This document shows, piece by piece, positions 26,976-37,240 of a DNA stretch of 64,000 nt (the stretch's first letter is position 1; every line of letters starts with the position of its first letter). This DNA comes from Sinorhizobium sp. 8-89 (lineage in GTDB: Bacteria; Pseudomonadota; Alphaproteobacteria; Rhizobiales; Rhizobiaceae), in NCBI RefSeq assembly GCF_030124325.1, contig NZ_JASKLR010000009.1, positions 62,322-126,321 of the forward strand. The letters run 5' to 3'. Below the pieces are notes generated by a model. That model had not been told where the DNA came from. It saw only the letters and a list, made by a program, of their open reading frames with translations, and did not search any database. Position numbers and translations under genes: made by a program.

Positions 26976-27039
26976 AAACCGGGAACGCGCTCTGAACGAG
27001 GCAGAGCGTCGGATTCGGTTTTGGCAGCCTTTTTCTTTT
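26967..27039 (+). terminator. leader attenuator terminator before nrtA
   Basis: The 5' arm AAGGCTGCCAAACCG (26967-26981) pairs with CGGTTTTGGCAGCCTT (27016-27031) and is followed by a T-rich run. An internal hairpin CGCTCTG/CAGAGCG sits in the loop. It is mutually exclusive with hairpin P2, so NasT binding would permit read-through. Confidence 0.75.
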
Positions 27040-27096
27040 GTCCCGAACGTCGCAACCGCAGGCGAACCTCCCATCGCCGATAAACAGGAGAACAGC

Positions 27097-28497
27097 ATGA
27101 GCAGGCCTTCCACTGGAAAAATCGCGAAGTGTTCGACCGTCGCCACCCGGGCGGCTGCGCTCTACGTCGGCGCCAGCTCTTTCGCGTCCGCCGAAATGCT
27201 GGAACTCGAGAAGGACGAACTCAAGCTCGGCTTCATAAAGCTCACCGACATGGCGCCCCTGGCGATCGCCTACGAAAAGGGCTTCTTCGAGGAGGAGGGT
27301 CTGTTCGTCACGCTTGAACCGCAGGCCAACTGGAAGGTGCTGCTCGATCGCGTGATAACCGGCGAACTGGACGGCGCGCATATGCTTGCCGGCCAGCCGC
27401 TCGCCGCCACGATCGGCTTCGGCACCAAGGCGCATATCGTCACGCCCTTCTCCATGGACCTGAACGGCAACGGCATCACCGTCTCGAACGACGTCTGGGC
27501 GATGATGAAGGAGCACATTCCGCTCGGCGACGACGGCAAGCCGGTCCACCCCATCAAGGCCGACGCATTGAAGCCCGTCGTGGATGCGTTCAAGGCCGAG
27601 GGCAAGCCGTTCAATCTCGGCATGGTGTTTCCGGTTTCCACCCACAATTACGAGCTTCGCTACTGGCTGGCTGCCGGCGGCATCCATCCCGGGTTCTATT
27701 CACCGGAAAACGTCGCGGGACAGATCAGAGCGGACGCGCTCCTTTCGGTGACGCCGCCGCCGCAGATGCCCTCCACCCTCGAGGCCGGCACGATCGTCGG
27801 CTACAGCGTCGGCGAGCCCTGGAACCAGGCTGCGGTCTTCAAGGGCATCGGCGTACCGGTCGTGACCGACTACGAAATCTGGAAGAACAATCCGGAGAAG
27901 GTCTTCGGGCTGACCAAGGAATTTACCGAAAAATACCCGAACACGACGCTTGCGCTCACCAAGGCGCTCATTCGCGCAGCCAAATGGCTGGACGAAAACA
28001 ACAATGCCAACAGGGCAGAGGCCGTCGAAATCTTGTCGCGCAGCGAATATGTCGGCGCCGACGCGGCCGTTATCGCGAACTCGATGACCGGCACCTTCGA
28101 ATACGAGCGGGGCGACAAGCGCGACGTTCCGGACTTCAACGTGTTCTTCCGCCACAACGCGACCTATCCGTTCTACTCCGACGCCATCTGGTACCTGACG
28201 CAGATGCGCCGCTGGGGTCAGATCGCCGAGCACAAGGACGATGCCTGGTACGCGGAAACGGCCAAATCCGTCTACCTGCCGGACATCTACATGAAGGCAG
28301 CCGAGATGCTGGTCGAAGAGGGCACCGCCGCCAAGGGCGACTTCCCCTTCGGCACCGACGGCTACAGGGCGCCGACCTCCGACTTCATCGACGGTGTCGC
28401 CTTCGATGCGAAGGCGCCGAACGCATACATCGACTCGCTCAAGATCGGGCTGAAGAACGGACAGACGATATCCGGGTCGGACGTCGTCGGCGGCTGA
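27097..28497 (+). CDS. nrtA: nitrate ABC transporter, substrate-binding protein
   Basis: A 466-aa nitrate-binding protein. A short N-terminal signal-like segment ([13 protein letters not shown]) precedes [23 protein letters not shown]. Family motifs include [34 protein letters not shown] and [28 protein letters not shown] precedes ATG 27097. First structural gene after the leader. It delivers nitrate to NrtB. Confidence 0.93.
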   Translation: MSRPSTGKIAKCSTVATRAAALYVGASSFASAEMLELEKDELKLGFIKLTDMAPLAIAYEKGFFEEEGLFVTLEPQANWKVLLDRVITGELDGAHMLAGQPLAATIGFGTKAHIVTPFSMDLNGNGITVSNDVWAMMKEHIPLGDDGKPVHPIKADALKPVVDAFKAEGKPFNLGMVFPVSTHNYELRYWLAAGGIHPGFYSPENVAGQIRADALLSVTPPPQMPSTLEAGTIVGYSVGEPWNQAAVFKGIGVPVVTDYEIWKNNPEKVFGLTKEFTEKYPNTTLALTKALIRAAKWLDENNNANRAEAVEILSRSEYVGADAAVIANSMTGTFEYERGDKRDVPDFNVFFRHNATYPFYSDAIWYLTQMRRWGQIAEHKDDAWYAETAKSVYLPDIYMKAAEMLVEEGTAAKGDFPFGTDGYRAPTSDFIDGVAFDAKAPNAYIDSLKIGLKNGQTISGSDVVGG

Positions 28498-28505
28498 ACT
28501 TCGTG

Positions 28506-28533
28506 CCGGCGGCGCGAAATCCGAGGCCGCCGG
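28506..28533 (+). other. stem-loop between nrtA and nrtB
   Basis: CCGGCGGC (28506-28513) pairs with GCCGCCGG (28526-28533). A hairpin after the binding-protein gene of an ABC operon often protects that part of the transcript, raising binding-protein levels. Confidence 0.5.
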
Positions 28534-28569
28534 TTCCGAGACCACAATTCCAACAGATGAGACAAATCC

Positions 28570-29643
28570 ATGACTCAAGCGATCACCGTGGCTCAATCGA
28601 AACTCGCGCGACGAGAGCGTCTGTTTCAGCGGATCAACAAGGCCGCCGGTTGGCTCAACGTGCTCGGGCTTGGTTGGGTGACCCCGATCCTGCGCATGGC
28701 CGCCGGCGACAATGTCGCCGAGCAGATGTCAGAGATCCGCAAGGTGCTGCTGGTGCCGCTTGCCGGCATCCTGTGTTTTCTGGCCCTCTGGGGCTTTCTT
28801 GCGCCAAAGGTTCAAACCTCACTCGGCGCCATTCCGGGCCCCGCAGCCGTTTTCGGCCAGGCGAACGTACTCCTCCAGGACCACTTTGCGGAACGGAGCA
28901 AGGCAGCCGCCTTCTATGCCCGGCAGGACGAACGCAACGCCAAGCTCGTCGCCGAGGGCAAGCCCGGGCAGGTCAAGCATCGCGTGTTCACGGGCAAGCC
29001 AACCTATATCGACCAGATCGCGACGTCGCTGATGACGGTCGGACTCGGCTTCGTCATCGCGACTCTGGTCGCCGTACCGCTCGGAATCGCTTCCGGTCTG
29101 TCCAAGACGATCAGCGGCGCGATCAATCCGCTGATCCAGATCTTCAAGCCGGTCTCGCCGCTGGCATGGCTGCCGATCGTGACCATGGTCGTCTCGGCAC
29201 TTTATGCGGATCCGTCGAGCCTTCTGCCGAAGTCCCTGGTGATCTCGGCGGTGACCGTCACCCTCTGTTCGCTGTGGCCGACGCTCATCAACACCGCGCT
29301 CGGCGTCGCCTCGATCGACAAGGACCTGATGAACGTCGGCAAGGTCCTGCAGCTTTCGACCGCGACGACGATCCGCAAGCTCGTTCTCCCGTCCGCCCTT
29401 CCCTTGATCTTCACCGGGCTCAGGCTGTCGCTGGGCGTGGGCTGGATGGTGTTGATTGCGGCTGAGATGCTCGCCCAGAACCCCGGCCTCGGAAAGTTCG
29501 TATGGGACGAATTCCAGAACGGTTCCTCTGACTCGCTCGCCCGCATCATGGTTGCGGTCCTGTCGATCGGCATCATCGGCTTCATTCTGGATCGGGTCAT
29601 GTATGCCCTCCAGTCCGCCTTCACCTTCACGTCGAACCGGTAG
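28570..29643 (+). CDS. nrtB: nitrate ABC transporter permease
   Basis: A 357-aa inner-membrane permease. An extended cytoplasmic N-terminus precedes the first membrane helix (VPLAGILCFLALWGFLAP), and the SsuC/NrtB-type EAA region DKDLMNVGKVLQLSTATTIRKLVLPSALPLIF docks the ATPase. Located 72 nt after nrtA and 9 nt before the ATPase gene. Confidence 0.92.
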   Translation: MTQAITVAQSKLARRERLFQRINKAAGWLNVLGLGWVTPILRMAAGDNVAEQMSEIRKVLLVPLAGILCFLALWGFLAPKVQTSLGAIPGPAAVFGQANVLLQDHFAERSKAAAFYARQDERNAKLVAEGKPGQVKHRVFTGKPTYIDQIATSLMTVGLGFVIATLVAVPLGIASGLSKTISGAINPLIQIFKPVSPLAWLPIVTMVVSALYADPSSLLPKSLVISAVTVTLCSLWPTLINTALGVASIDKDLMNVGKVLQLSTATTIRKLVLPSALPLIFTGLRLSLGVGWMVLIAAEMLAQNPGLGKFVWDEFQNGSSDSLARIMVAVLSIGIIGFILDRVMYALQSAFTFTSNR

Positions 29644-29652
29644 GAGGCGCCC

Positions 29653-31416
29653 ATGACAATTCTTCAACTGAGCGATGTCTCGAAGTCCTTCGGCGAGGGC
29701 AAGTCGCGCAACGACGTCCTCTCGGGCGTAAACCTCAAGGTCGAGGAAGGCGAGTTCATCGCCATCGTCGGCTTTTCCGGCTCGGGCAAATCGACGCTGA
29801 TTTCCCTTCTCGCCGGCCTGACGATGCCGGATCTGGGCGCGGTGCTCTTCCGCGACAAGGAAGTGTCGGGTCCCGGGCCGGAGCGGGGGGTCGTCTTCCA
29901 GTCCTATTCGCTGATGCCCTGGCTCTCGGTCCGCGCCAACGTCGCCCTCGCGGTCGATGCGGTGCACTCCGGCAAGAACAAGGCGGAAAGAGCGAAGATT
30001 GTTCAGTACTATATCGAGATGGTGGGTCTGTCCCATGCGACGGAGCGCCGGCCCGCGGAACTCTCGGGTGGCATGCGTCAGCGTGTTGCCGTGGCAAGAG
30101 CGCTTGCGATGCGGCCCGACGTGCTCCTGCTCGATGAGCCGCTCTCGGCGCTCGACGCGCTCACCCGGTCGAAGCTTCAGGACGAACTCGCCGAGATTTC
30201 GTCGAAGGAAAAGAAGACGATCATCCTCATCACCAACGACGTCGACGAGGCGATCCTGCTCGCCGACCGGATCATTCCCTTGACGCCCGGCCCGATGGCA
30301 TCGCTGGGGCCGAGCTTCGAGGTGAACCTGCCGCGCCCACGCGACCGCGCGGAAATCAACTCGAACGCCGAGTTCATCCGCCTTCGCGGCGCCGTCACCG
30401 AATATTTGATGGACCTGGGCGCAGGGCGCAATACGGCCGAAAGCGGCGCCGTCGCCTTGCCGAACGTCGTGCCGATCACGCAGAAGCTGGCCGGTGCCAA
30501 GCTGCCGGATGCCTATGCCCGAAAGGCGCGCTCCGCGATCGAGAAGAGCTACGTCGAATTTTTCGAGGTGCGGAAGGTCTATCCGACGCCGAAAGGTCCC
30601 TTGACGGTGGTCGACGGCTTCAACCTCAAGATGAACAGGGGCGAATTCGTTTCGATTATCGGGCATTCCGGATGCGGCAAGTCGACCGTGCTGTCGATGA
30701 TGGCCGGCCTCAACCCGATCTCGTCGGGCGGCATCATCCTCGACGGAAGGGAAATTTCGGGCGCCGGCCCGGACCGCGCAGTGGTTTTCCAGGCCCCCTC
30801 GCTGCTTCCCTGGCTGACCGCCCGCGAGAACGTCGCGCTCGGGGTCGACCGCGTCTATCCCGACGCCACGCCGGCCGAGCGGCGCGACGTCGTCGAATAT
30901 TACCTGCAGCGCGTCGGCCTCGGCGATGCGATGCACCGGCTCGCGGCCGACCTGTCAAACGGCATGAAGCAGCGTGTCGGCATCGCCCGGGCGTTCGCGC
31001 TGTCGCCGAAGCTGCTCCTCCTCGACGAACCCTTCGGCATGCTCGACAGCCTCACTCGCTGGGAGCTGCAGGAAGTGCTGATGGACGTGTGGAAGCGGAC
31101 CCAGGTGACGGCAATCTGCGTCACGCACGACGTCGATGAGGCGATCCTGCTCGCAGACCGCGTGGTGATGATGTCGAACGGCCCGAACGCGCGGATCGGC
31201 AACATCATGGAAGTGAACCTGCCCCGGCCGCGCTCGCGCAAGGAGCTGCTGTCGCACCCCGACTACTATGCCTACCGCGAGGAACTCCTGGACTTCCTGG
31301 AGGCCTATGAAGGCGGCGCTAACCCCGATCCCGAACATCTCGAAGCGATCCGGAACAAGCGCGCCGCCCGAACCATGTTGTCCGCCCAAACTCTCAAGAA
31401 ACAAGCCGCGGAGTGA
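29653..31416 (+). CDS. nitrate ABC transporter ATPase, two ATPase domains in one chain
   Basis: A 587-aa protein containing two complete ABC ATPase domains. Domain 1 has Walker [10 protein letters not shown] (about residues 38-46), LSGGMRQRV and [11 protein letters not shown]. Domain 2 has Walker [10 protein letters not shown] (about 337-345), [10 protein letters not shown] and [11 protein letters not shown]. The chain therefore supplies both nucleotide sites that in cyanobacteria come from NrtC and NrtD. AGGAGG precedes ATG 29653. In domain 2 the signature has Asn instead of the first Gly (LSNG), which is tolerated in relatives. Confidence 0.92.
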   Translation: MTILQLSDVSKSFGEGKSRNDVLSGVNLKVEEGEFIAIVGFSGSGKSTLISLLAGLTMPDLGAVLFRDKEVSGPGPERGVVFQSYSLMPWLSVRANVALAVDAVHSGKNKAERAKIVQYYIEMVGLSHATERRPAELSGGMRQRVAVARALAMRPDVLLLDEPLSALDALTRSKLQDELAEISSKEKKTIILITNDVDEAILLADRIIPLTPGPMASLGPSFEVNLPRPRDRAEINSNAEFIRLRGAVTEYLMDLGAGRNTAESGAVALPNVVPITQKLAGAKLPDAYARKARSAIEKSYVEFFEVRKVYPTPKGPLTVVDGFNLKMNRGEFVSIIGHSGCGKSTVLSMMAGLNPISSGGIILDGREISGAGPDRAVVFQAPSLLPWLTARENVALGVDRVYPDATPAERRDVVEYYLQRVGLGDAMHRLAADLSNGMKQRVGIARAFALSPKLLLLDEPFGMLDSLTRWELQEVLMDVWKRTQVTAICVTHDVDEAILLADRVVMMSNGPNARIGNIMEVNLPRPRSRKELLSHPDYYAYREELLDFLEAYEGGANPDPEHLEAIRNKRAARTMLSAQTLKKQAAE

Positions 31417-31420
31417 AATG

Positions 31421-33868
31421 ATGACTGAGAAACTGGTGATCGTTGGCAACGGCATGGCGCCGGGCCGCATGCTGGAGGAACTCTTCGAAAAGGCGCCCGG
31501 GCGCTATGAAGTAACGATTTTCAACGCCGAACCGCGCGTCAATTACGACCGCATCATGCTGTCGCCGGTTCTCTCCGGCGAAAAGACCTACGAGCAGATC
31601 GTCATTCACGGCGACGGCTGGTACATCCAGCACGGCATCACTCTCTACAAGGGCCACAAGATCGTCGCGATCGATCGTCACGCCAAGACGGTCACCTCCG
31701 ACCACGGCGTCACGGAAAGCTACGACAAGCTGGTGATCGCCACCGGTTCGGTGCCCTTCATCATCCCCGTTCCCGGCAAGGATCTGCGCGGCGTCATCAC
31801 CTATCGCGATCTAGACGACGTGCAGGCGATGCTGCTTGCCGCCCAGTCGCGCGAAAAGGCGATCGTCATCGGTGGCGGCCTGCTCGGCCTGGAGGCGGCA
31901 GCCGGTCTGAAGGCGCGTGGCATGGACGTCACCGTGCTGCACGTCATGCCGACGCTGATGGAACGCCAGTTAGATCCGGCCGCCGGTTATCTCTTGCAGA
32001 AGGCGGTCGAGGAGCGCGGCATCAAGGTCATCACCAAGGCAAATACCAAACGGATCGTTGGCGAGGGTAAGGTCGAGGGCATCGAGCTCGACGACGGGCG
32101 CATCATTCCGGCAACTTTGGTCGTGATGGCGGTCGGCATCAGGCCGAATGTCGGTCTTGCCAAAGAGGCAGGCCTCGCCGTCAATCGCGGCATCGTCGTC
32201 GACGCAGGCATGCAGACTTCGGACGGGGACATCATGGCGCTCGGCGAATGCGCTGAAGTCGGAGGCATGGTCTACGGTCTCGTCGCGCCGCTTTATGAAA
32301 TGGCACGGGTGGCCGCCGCCCATCTTGCCGGAGAACGTAGCGCCGCCTTCGTCCATTCCGATACGCCGACGAAGCTCAAGGTGACCGGCATCAATCTCTT
32401 TTCGGTCGGCGACTTCGCCGATGGCGAGGGGCGAGAGGAAATCGTGCTGCGCGATGCCACTGCCGGCATCTACAAGCGCCTGGTACTCAGGGAGAACCGC
32501 ATTATCGGCACGGTACTCTACGGCGAGACCGCGGACGGTGCCTGGTTCAACGACCTCATGAAGCGCGGCACCGACATCACCGAGATGCGCGACACGCTGA
32601 TCTTCGGTCAGGCCTACCAGGGAGGGTCCCCGCTGGACCCTATGGCGGCCGTTGCAGCCTTGCCGGATGATGCGGAGATCTGCGGCTGCAACGGCGTCTG
32701 CAAGGGCAAGATCGTCGGGGCGATCACCGGGAAGGGCCTGACGTCGCTGGACGACGTGCGCGCCCACACCAAGGCGTCCGCCTCCTGCGGCTCCTGCACC
32801 GGTCTGGTTGAGCAGCTGATGTCGCTGACGCTCGGCGACAGCTACAACCCGGCCGCCGTCCAGCCGATGTGCAACTGCACAGAGCTCGGACACGACGACG
32901 TCCGCCGTCTGATCAAGGCGAAGAAGCTGAAGACCATTCCCGCCGTCATGCAGGAGCTCGAATGGAAGACGTCCTGCGGCTGCGCGAAGTGCCGGCCGGC
33001 GCTCAACTACTATCTCGTCTGCGACTGGCCGGACGAATATGCCGACGACTACCAGTCACGCTTCATCAACGAGCGCGTCCACGCGAATATCCAGAAGGAC
33101 GGCACCTATTCGGTGGTCCCGCGCATGTGGGGCGGGGTCACCAGCTCGAAGGAACTGCGCGCCATTGCTGACGTTGTCGACAAGTTCAACGTGCCGATGG
33201 TCAAGGTGACCGGCGGCCAGCGCATCGATCTGCTCGGCATCGAGAAGGAGGACCTGCCCGCCGTCTGGGCCGACCTCGGCAAGGCCGGTTTCGTATCCGG
33301 CCAGGCCTACGCGAAGGGCCTCAGGACGGTGAAGACCTGTGTTGGCGAGCAATGGTGCCGCTTCGGCACCCAGGACTCCACCGGGCTCGGCATCCGCATC
33401 GAGAAGTTCATGTGGGGCTCGTGGACTCCCGCCAAGGTGAAGATGGCCGTCTCGGGCTGTCCAAGGAATTGCGCGGAAGCGACCTGCAAGGACGTCGGCG
33501 TCATCTGCGTCGACTCCGGCTTCGAGATCCATTTCGCCGGTGCGGCCGGACTCGACATCAAGGGCACGGAGGTCCTTGGGCTCGTCAAGACCGAGGACGA
33601 GGCCCTGGAGCACATCGTCGCCCTGACGCAGATGTATCGCGAGCAGGCCCGCTACCTCGAACGCATCTACAAATGGGCGAAACGCGTCGGTCTCGACGAG
33701 ATCCGCCGCCAGATCATGGACGACGCTGACAAGCGCAAGGCCTATTTCGACCGCTTTGTCTTCAGCCAGAAATTCGCTCAGGTCGATCCCTGGTCGGAGC
33801 GCGTCTCCGGCAAGGACAAGCATGAGTTCAGGCCGATGGCCGTCATCCAGAAGGAAGCAGCGGAATGA
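31421..33868 (+). CDS. nirB: assimilatory nitrite reductase large subunit
   Basis: An 815-aa enzyme reducing nitrite to ammonium with NAD(P)H. Order: FAD/NAD-binding domain (LVIVGNGMAPGRMLEEL; IVIGGGLLGLEAAAGLKARG), two BFD-like [2Fe-2S] regions (CGCNGVCKGKIVGAITGKG and CGCAKCRP), then the siroheme/[4Fe-4S] domain with CVGEQWCRFGTQDS and SGCPRNCAEATCKD. GGAG spacing favours ATG 31421 over the adjacent ATG 31418. It follows the ATPase gene immediately and overlaps nirD by 4 nt. Confidence 0.95.
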   Translation: MTEKLVIVGNGMAPGRMLEELFEKAPGRYEVTIFNAEPRVNYDRIMLSPVLSGEKTYEQIVIHGDGWYIQHGITLYKGHKIVAIDRHAKTVTSDHGVTESYDKLVIATGSVPFIIPVPGKDLRGVITYRDLDDVQAMLLAAQSREKAIVIGGGLLGLEAAAGLKARGMDVTVLHVMPTLMERQLDPAAGYLLQKAVEERGIKVITKANTKRIVGEGKVEGIELDDGRIIPATLVVMAVGIRPNVGLAKEAGLAVNRGIVVDAGMQTSDGDIMALGECAEVGGMVYGLVAPLYEMARVAAAHLAGERSAAFVHSDTPTKLKVTGINLFSVGDFADGEGREEIVLRDATAGIYKRLVLRENRIIGTVLYGETADGAWFNDLMKRGTDITEMRDTLIFGQAYQGGSPLDPMAAVAALPDDAEICGCNGVCKGKIVGAITGKGLTSLDDVRAHTKASASCGSCTGLVEQLMSLTLGDSYNPAAVQPMCNCTELGHDDVRRLIKAKKLKTIPAVMQELEWKTSCGCAKCRPALNYYLVCDWPDEYADDYQSRFINERVHANIQKDGTYSVVPRMWGGVTSSKELRAIADVVDKFNVPMVKVTGGQRIDLLGIEKEDLPAVWADLGKAGFVSGQAYAKGLRTVKTCVGEQWCRFGTQDSTGLGIRIEKFMWGSWTPAKVKMAVSGCPRNCAEATCKDVGVICVDSGFEIHFAGAAGLDIKGTEVLGLVKTEDEALEHIVALTQMYREQARYLERIYKWAKRVGLDEIRRQIMDDADKRKAYFDRFVFSQKFAQVDPWSERVSGKDKHEFRPMAVIQKEAAE

Positions 33869-34218
33869 ACGCTCACAATCTTAGAACTGAGGCCGCGTGG
33901 ATTCTGGTCGGCACCGTCGACGACATCCCACGCCAGGGTTCACGCCGCGTCCACAAGGGCGAAACGAAGATTGCTGTCTTCAGGACCGTCGATGATCGCA
34001 TCTTCGCATTGGAAGACAAATGCCCGCACAAGAACGGGCCGCTCAGCGAGGGGATCGTTCATGACGGCTGCGTCACATGTCCGCTCCACAACTGGGTGAT
34101 TTCACTTGAAACGGGCGAAGCCCAAGGCGCGGACGATGGAAGGACATCAACCTTCCCGGTCCGGATCGAGGGACGAGAAATCTATCTCGACCTTGCAAAC
34201 AACCATGCGGCTCGCTGA
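33865..34218 (+). CDS. nirD: nitrite reductase small subunit
   Basis: A 117-aa Rieske-like protein with CPHKNGPLSEG and CPLHNWVISLETG, so both Cys-X-His ligand pairs are kept, as in the Rieske-type NirD subgroup. It is the small partner of NirB; coupled by an ATGA overlap. Confidence 0.92.
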   Translation: MNAHNLRTEAAWILVGTVDDIPRQGSRRVHKGETKIAVFRTVDDRIFALEDKCPHKNGPLSEGIVHDGCVTCPLHNWVISLETGEAQGADDGRTSTFPVRIEGREIYLDLANNHAAR

Positions 34219-34247
34219 GCCGTTTCTGAACGCGAAAAGGAAGCGCG

Positions 34248-35093
34248 ATGTCCTACGTAGCACCCCAGGAATTCGCCACGAAGATGATCGATGCGGGCGA
34301 GTCCAAAGTCTTCATGTCCACAAAGGACACTCTGATCCGTGCCTATATGGCCGGTGCCATCCTGGCGCTCGCGGCAGCGTTCGCGGTCACCATCAACGTC
34401 AATACGGGAGAGCCGCTGATCGGAGCCCTGCTCTTTCCGGTCGGCTTCTGCATGCTTTACCTCATGGGCTTTGATCTGCTGACCGGCGTGTTCACCCTGG
34501 CGCCGCTGGCGCTGATCGCCAAACGCCCCGGCGTGACCATCGGTGGGGTGCTGCGCAACTGGGGCCTCGTCTTTGTCGGAAACTTCGCGGGCGCAATGAC
34601 TACCGCCGTCTTCATGGCAATCATCTTCACCATGGGTTTTTCGCAGGAACCGAACGCGGTCGGGCAAAAGATAGGCACTATCGGCGAGTCGCGAACGCTC
34701 GGTTATGCGGCCGCTGGAGCCGCTGGCATGTTGACGCTCTTCGTACGGGCCGTGATGTGCAACTGGATGGTCTCGACGGGCGTTATCGCGGCAATGATGT
34801 CAAACTCGGTGTCCGGCAAGGTGATTGCCATGTGGATGCCGATCCTGATCTTCTTCTATCTCGGCTTCGAGCACTCGATCGTCAACATGTATCTCTTCCC
34901 TTCGGGCATCATGCTCGGCGGTCAGTTCACATGGATGGACTACTTCCTCTGGAACGAAATCCCGACCGTCGTCGGAAACCTCGTCGGCGGCCTTACCTTC
35001 GTCGGTGGCATGATCTACGCCACCCATTACAAGACCTCGCCGAGCCGCAAGGGAACCGAACAGCCCGCCACGCGACTCGTCGCCGCCGAATGA
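34248..35093 (+). CDS. formate/nitrite transporter family channel
   Basis: A 281-aa membrane protein of the FocA/NirC family with six hydrophobic helices. Diagnostic features are the N-terminal STKDTLIRAYMAGAILALAAAFAV, the loop GFDLLTGVFTLAPLAL, and CNWMVSTGVIAAMMSNSVSGKVIAMW. RBS AAGGAAG precedes ATG 34248, 29 nt after nirD. In this operon it most likely moves nitrite across the inner membrane. Confidence 0.9.
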   Translation: MSYVAPQEFATKMIDAGESKVFMSTKDTLIRAYMAGAILALAAAFAVTINVNTGEPLIGALLFPVGFCMLYLMGFDLLTGVFTLAPLALIAKRPGVTIGGVLRNWGLVFVGNFAGAMTTAVFMAIIFTMGFSQEPNAVGQKIGTIGESRTLGYAAAGAAGMLTLFVRAVMCNWMVSTGVIAAMMSNSVSGKVIAMWMPILIFFYLGFEHSIVNMYLFPSGIMLGGQFTWMDYFLWNEIPTVVGNLVGGLTFVGGMIYATHYKTSPSRKGTEQPATRLVAAE

Positions 35094-35112
35094 TGTGAAA
35101 ACGTGACCTGCT

Positions 35113-35137
35113 GGTCCCGCCGGAAGACGGCGGGACC
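35113..35137 (+). terminator. strong stem-loop after the nitrite channel gene
   Basis: GGTCCCGCCG (35113-35122) pairs perfectly with CGGCGGGACC (35128-35137) over a GAAGA loop. No U-tract follows; it may limit transcription into the phosphatase-kinase gene or stabilise the upstream RNA. Confidence 0.5.
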
Positions 35138-35158
35138 GCTTCCTGTTGGGAAGATTGG

Positions 35159-36892
35159 ATGTTGAAGTCTCTCGAGTCGGGCAAGCTCAAGGTCTCGCTC
35201 GGCCAGTATTCGGCAGCGGGCCGGAAGGCGATCAATCAGGATTTCCATGGCGCCGTCGTCCCGGACGGCGCCGGCCTCATGATGAAGGGTGTCGCCGTCG
35301 CGATTGCCGATGGCATTTCATCGAGCCCGGTCAGTCAAATTGCCGCGGAGACCGCGGTCAAGAGCTTCCTGACAGACTATTACTGTACCTCCGATGCCTG
35401 GACCGTAAAGACCGCCGCAAGCCGTGTTATCGACGCGACCAACTCCTGGCTCAACGCGCAGAACCGGGGCATCGAGGATCGCGACCACGCTCATGTGACA
35501 ACGTTTTCGGCGCTCGTCTTGAAGGGCCGAAGAGCGCATCTCTTCCATATCGGCGACAGCCGCATCTGGCGACTCTCCGACCGTAATCTCGAGCCGCTCA
35601 CCACCGACCACCGCCTGGCGCCGTCACAGAGCGAAAGCTATCTCGGCCGGGCGCTTGGGCTGCTGCCGTCCGTCGAAATCGACTACCGCCGGTTGGATGT
35701 ACAGGCCGGGGATGTTTTCGTGCTGACGACCGACGGAATCCACAACAGCATTTCGTCCCGCAAGATCGCCGCAATCATCGCATCGAGCGCCGACCTTGCT
35801 GCGTCAGCGGCTGATATTGCCGCGTCGGCATACGAAGCGGGAAGCAGCGATAACCTGACGATCCAGATCGTCCGGATCGAGGCCTTGCCTGAAGGCGATC
35901 TGGAGCCGGTTTTCGACAGGACGGATTCGCTGGCTCCGGCGCCCTTGCCCCGGGTGCCTGGGGAGTTCGAAGGCTACCGGATTCATCGGCAAATCCATGC
36001 AAGTAACCGCAGCCACATCGTTCTCGCCACCGATCCGCAAACCGGGGATAGCGTGACATTGAAATTTACATCGGCTGACATGCGAGAGGACGAGAACTAC
36101 CTTCGGCGCTTCGCAATGGAGGAATGGATCGCACGCCGCATTTCGAGCGTGCATGTGTTGAGGAGCCGCCATCCGCTGGCACCGCGCCAATCTCTCTATC
36201 TCGTTACCGAGTTCGTCGACGGCGAGACCCTTGCCCAATGGATGGCCGACCGCCCGCGAGCCGAACTACGCGCCATGCGCGACATCATTGGTCAGATTGC
36301 CGACGGGCTTCGCGCTCTTCATCGCAAGGAAATCATCCACCAGGACCTGCGCCCTGAAAACCTCATGATCGATCGGAACGGCACCGTGAAAATCATCGAC
36401 TTCGGTTCGGCCCTGGTGGCCGGCGTGATTGAGGCGGCGCCAGATCTCGATCGCGGCGACATACTCGGTACGATGCAGTATGCGGCGCCGGAATATTTTG
36501 TCGGAGAGCGGGGCAGCGAGCTGTCGGACCTCTATTCGCTCGGCGTAATCGCCTACCAGATGCTGACTGGCCGTTTGCCCTACGGCGCCGCCGTGGCGCG
36601 AACGAGAAACCGGAAACAGCAGCAGAAACTGCGCTTCGACAGCCTGCGTGAGATTCGGCCAGACGTACCGGACTGGGTGGAGGCCGCGATCCGCAAGGCG
36701 GTCCACCCCGATCCCACCAAACGATATCAGGCTTTGTCGGAGTTCGTGTACGACCTGTCGCATCCAAACCCAAAGCTGGTCGGGGCTCGTCCGCAGCCGC
36801 TGATGGAACGCAATCCCCTGCTGTTCTGGCAGTGCCTGACGATCCTCCTGAGCCTGACAATTCTCGGCATGCTGCTGAAAGACTCCAGCTGA
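35159..36892 (+). CDS. PP2C phosphatase / Ser-Thr kinase fusion, membrane anchored
   Basis: A 577-aa protein. N-terminal PP2C phosphatase (residues 1-240): NQDFHGAVV, VAIADGISSS, HIGDSRIWRL, LTTDGIHNS, SSDNLTIQIV. Then a Hanks-type kinase (about 275-535): VTLKF with the ATP Lys, HQDLRPENLMID with the catalytic Asp (HQD rather than HRD), IIDFGSAL, and AAPEYFVGE. It ends with a single membrane helix (LLFWQCLTILLSLTILGMLL). A kinase gene of this type adjoins nirB in Pseudomonas as well; its targets are not evident from sequence. Confidence 0.9.
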   Translation: MLKSLESGKLKVSLGQYSAAGRKAINQDFHGAVVPDGAGLMMKGVAVAIADGISSSPVSQIAAETAVKSFLTDYYCTSDAWTVKTAASRVIDATNSWLNAQNRGIEDRDHAHVTTFSALVLKGRRAHLFHIGDSRIWRLSDRNLEPLTTDHRLAPSQSESYLGRALGLLPSVEIDYRRLDVQAGDVFVLTTDGIHNSISSRKIAAIIASSADLAASAADIAASAYEAGSSDNLTIQIVRIEALPEGDLEPVFDRTDSLAPAPLPRVPGEFEGYRIHRQIHASNRSHIVLATDPQTGDSVTLKFTSADMREDENYLRRFAMEEWIARRISSVHVLRSRHPLAPRQSLYLVTEFVDGETLAQWMADRPRAELRAMRDIIGQIADGLRALHRKEIIHQDLRPENLMIDRNGTVKIIDFGSALVAGVIEAAPDLDRGDILGTMQYAAPEYFVGERGSELSDLYSLGVIAYQMLTGRLPYGAAVARTRNRKQQQKLRFDSLREIRPDVPDWVEAAIRKAVHPDPTKRYQALSEFVYDLSHPNPKLVGARPQPLMERNPLLFWQCLTILLSLTILGMLLKDSS

Positions 36893-36913
36893 GCGGGCAT
36901 TTGCTCACTTTTT
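36890..36913 (+). terminator. probable rho-independent terminator
   Basis: TGAGC (36890-36894, overlapping the stop) pairs with GCTCA (36903-36907), followed by C-TTTTT. The stem is short but has a U-tract; it would separate the nir unit from the nitrate reductase gene. Confidence 0.5.
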
Positions 36914-37240
36914 AGGCACTAGATGCAAAATATTAAATCTTGTGCAATCACCCGTCTTTTGCCAATATACGAGTGAAGCAAGTCAGCCGCGACAGTCGCG
37001 CTGACCGCGTTACAAACGGTGCATCCGCAACGGAGCGGAACCGCCGCCAGCCTATAAATCCAGGCGCCAGCATCGACGCTGTGTAATTCATCCTTGTCCT
37101 TTGTGACTTGGTTGATTGCATGGCGTTTTTGTTTTGCCCGCCTGCTGCTGATTTGCCGGGAGGTTTCAGCACAGGAAACATTTTCCCGGCCATACCTACC
37201 GCCGCGATCCGGGGTCCAAACGAGGAATTGGTAAGATCGA
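36893..37240. other. 348-base region before nitrate reductase
   Basis: It holds the terminator above and an inverted repeat at about 36983-37004 (TCAGCCGCGAC and GTCGCGCTGA, one-base bulge). I found no sigma-54 -24/-12 pair with correct spacing and no convincing ORF, but an independent promoter for narB-cysG is likely here. Confidence 0.5.

Noticed and set aside
28819..30936. 705-aa minus-strand open frame
   Set aside because: Antisense to nrtB and the tandem ATPase gene, with low-complexity charged sequence and no domain.
36901..36925. Possible sigma-54 promoter TTAGGCACTAGATGC before nasA
   Set aside because: GG-to-GC spacing is eight bases, not ten, so it fails the -24/-12 rule.
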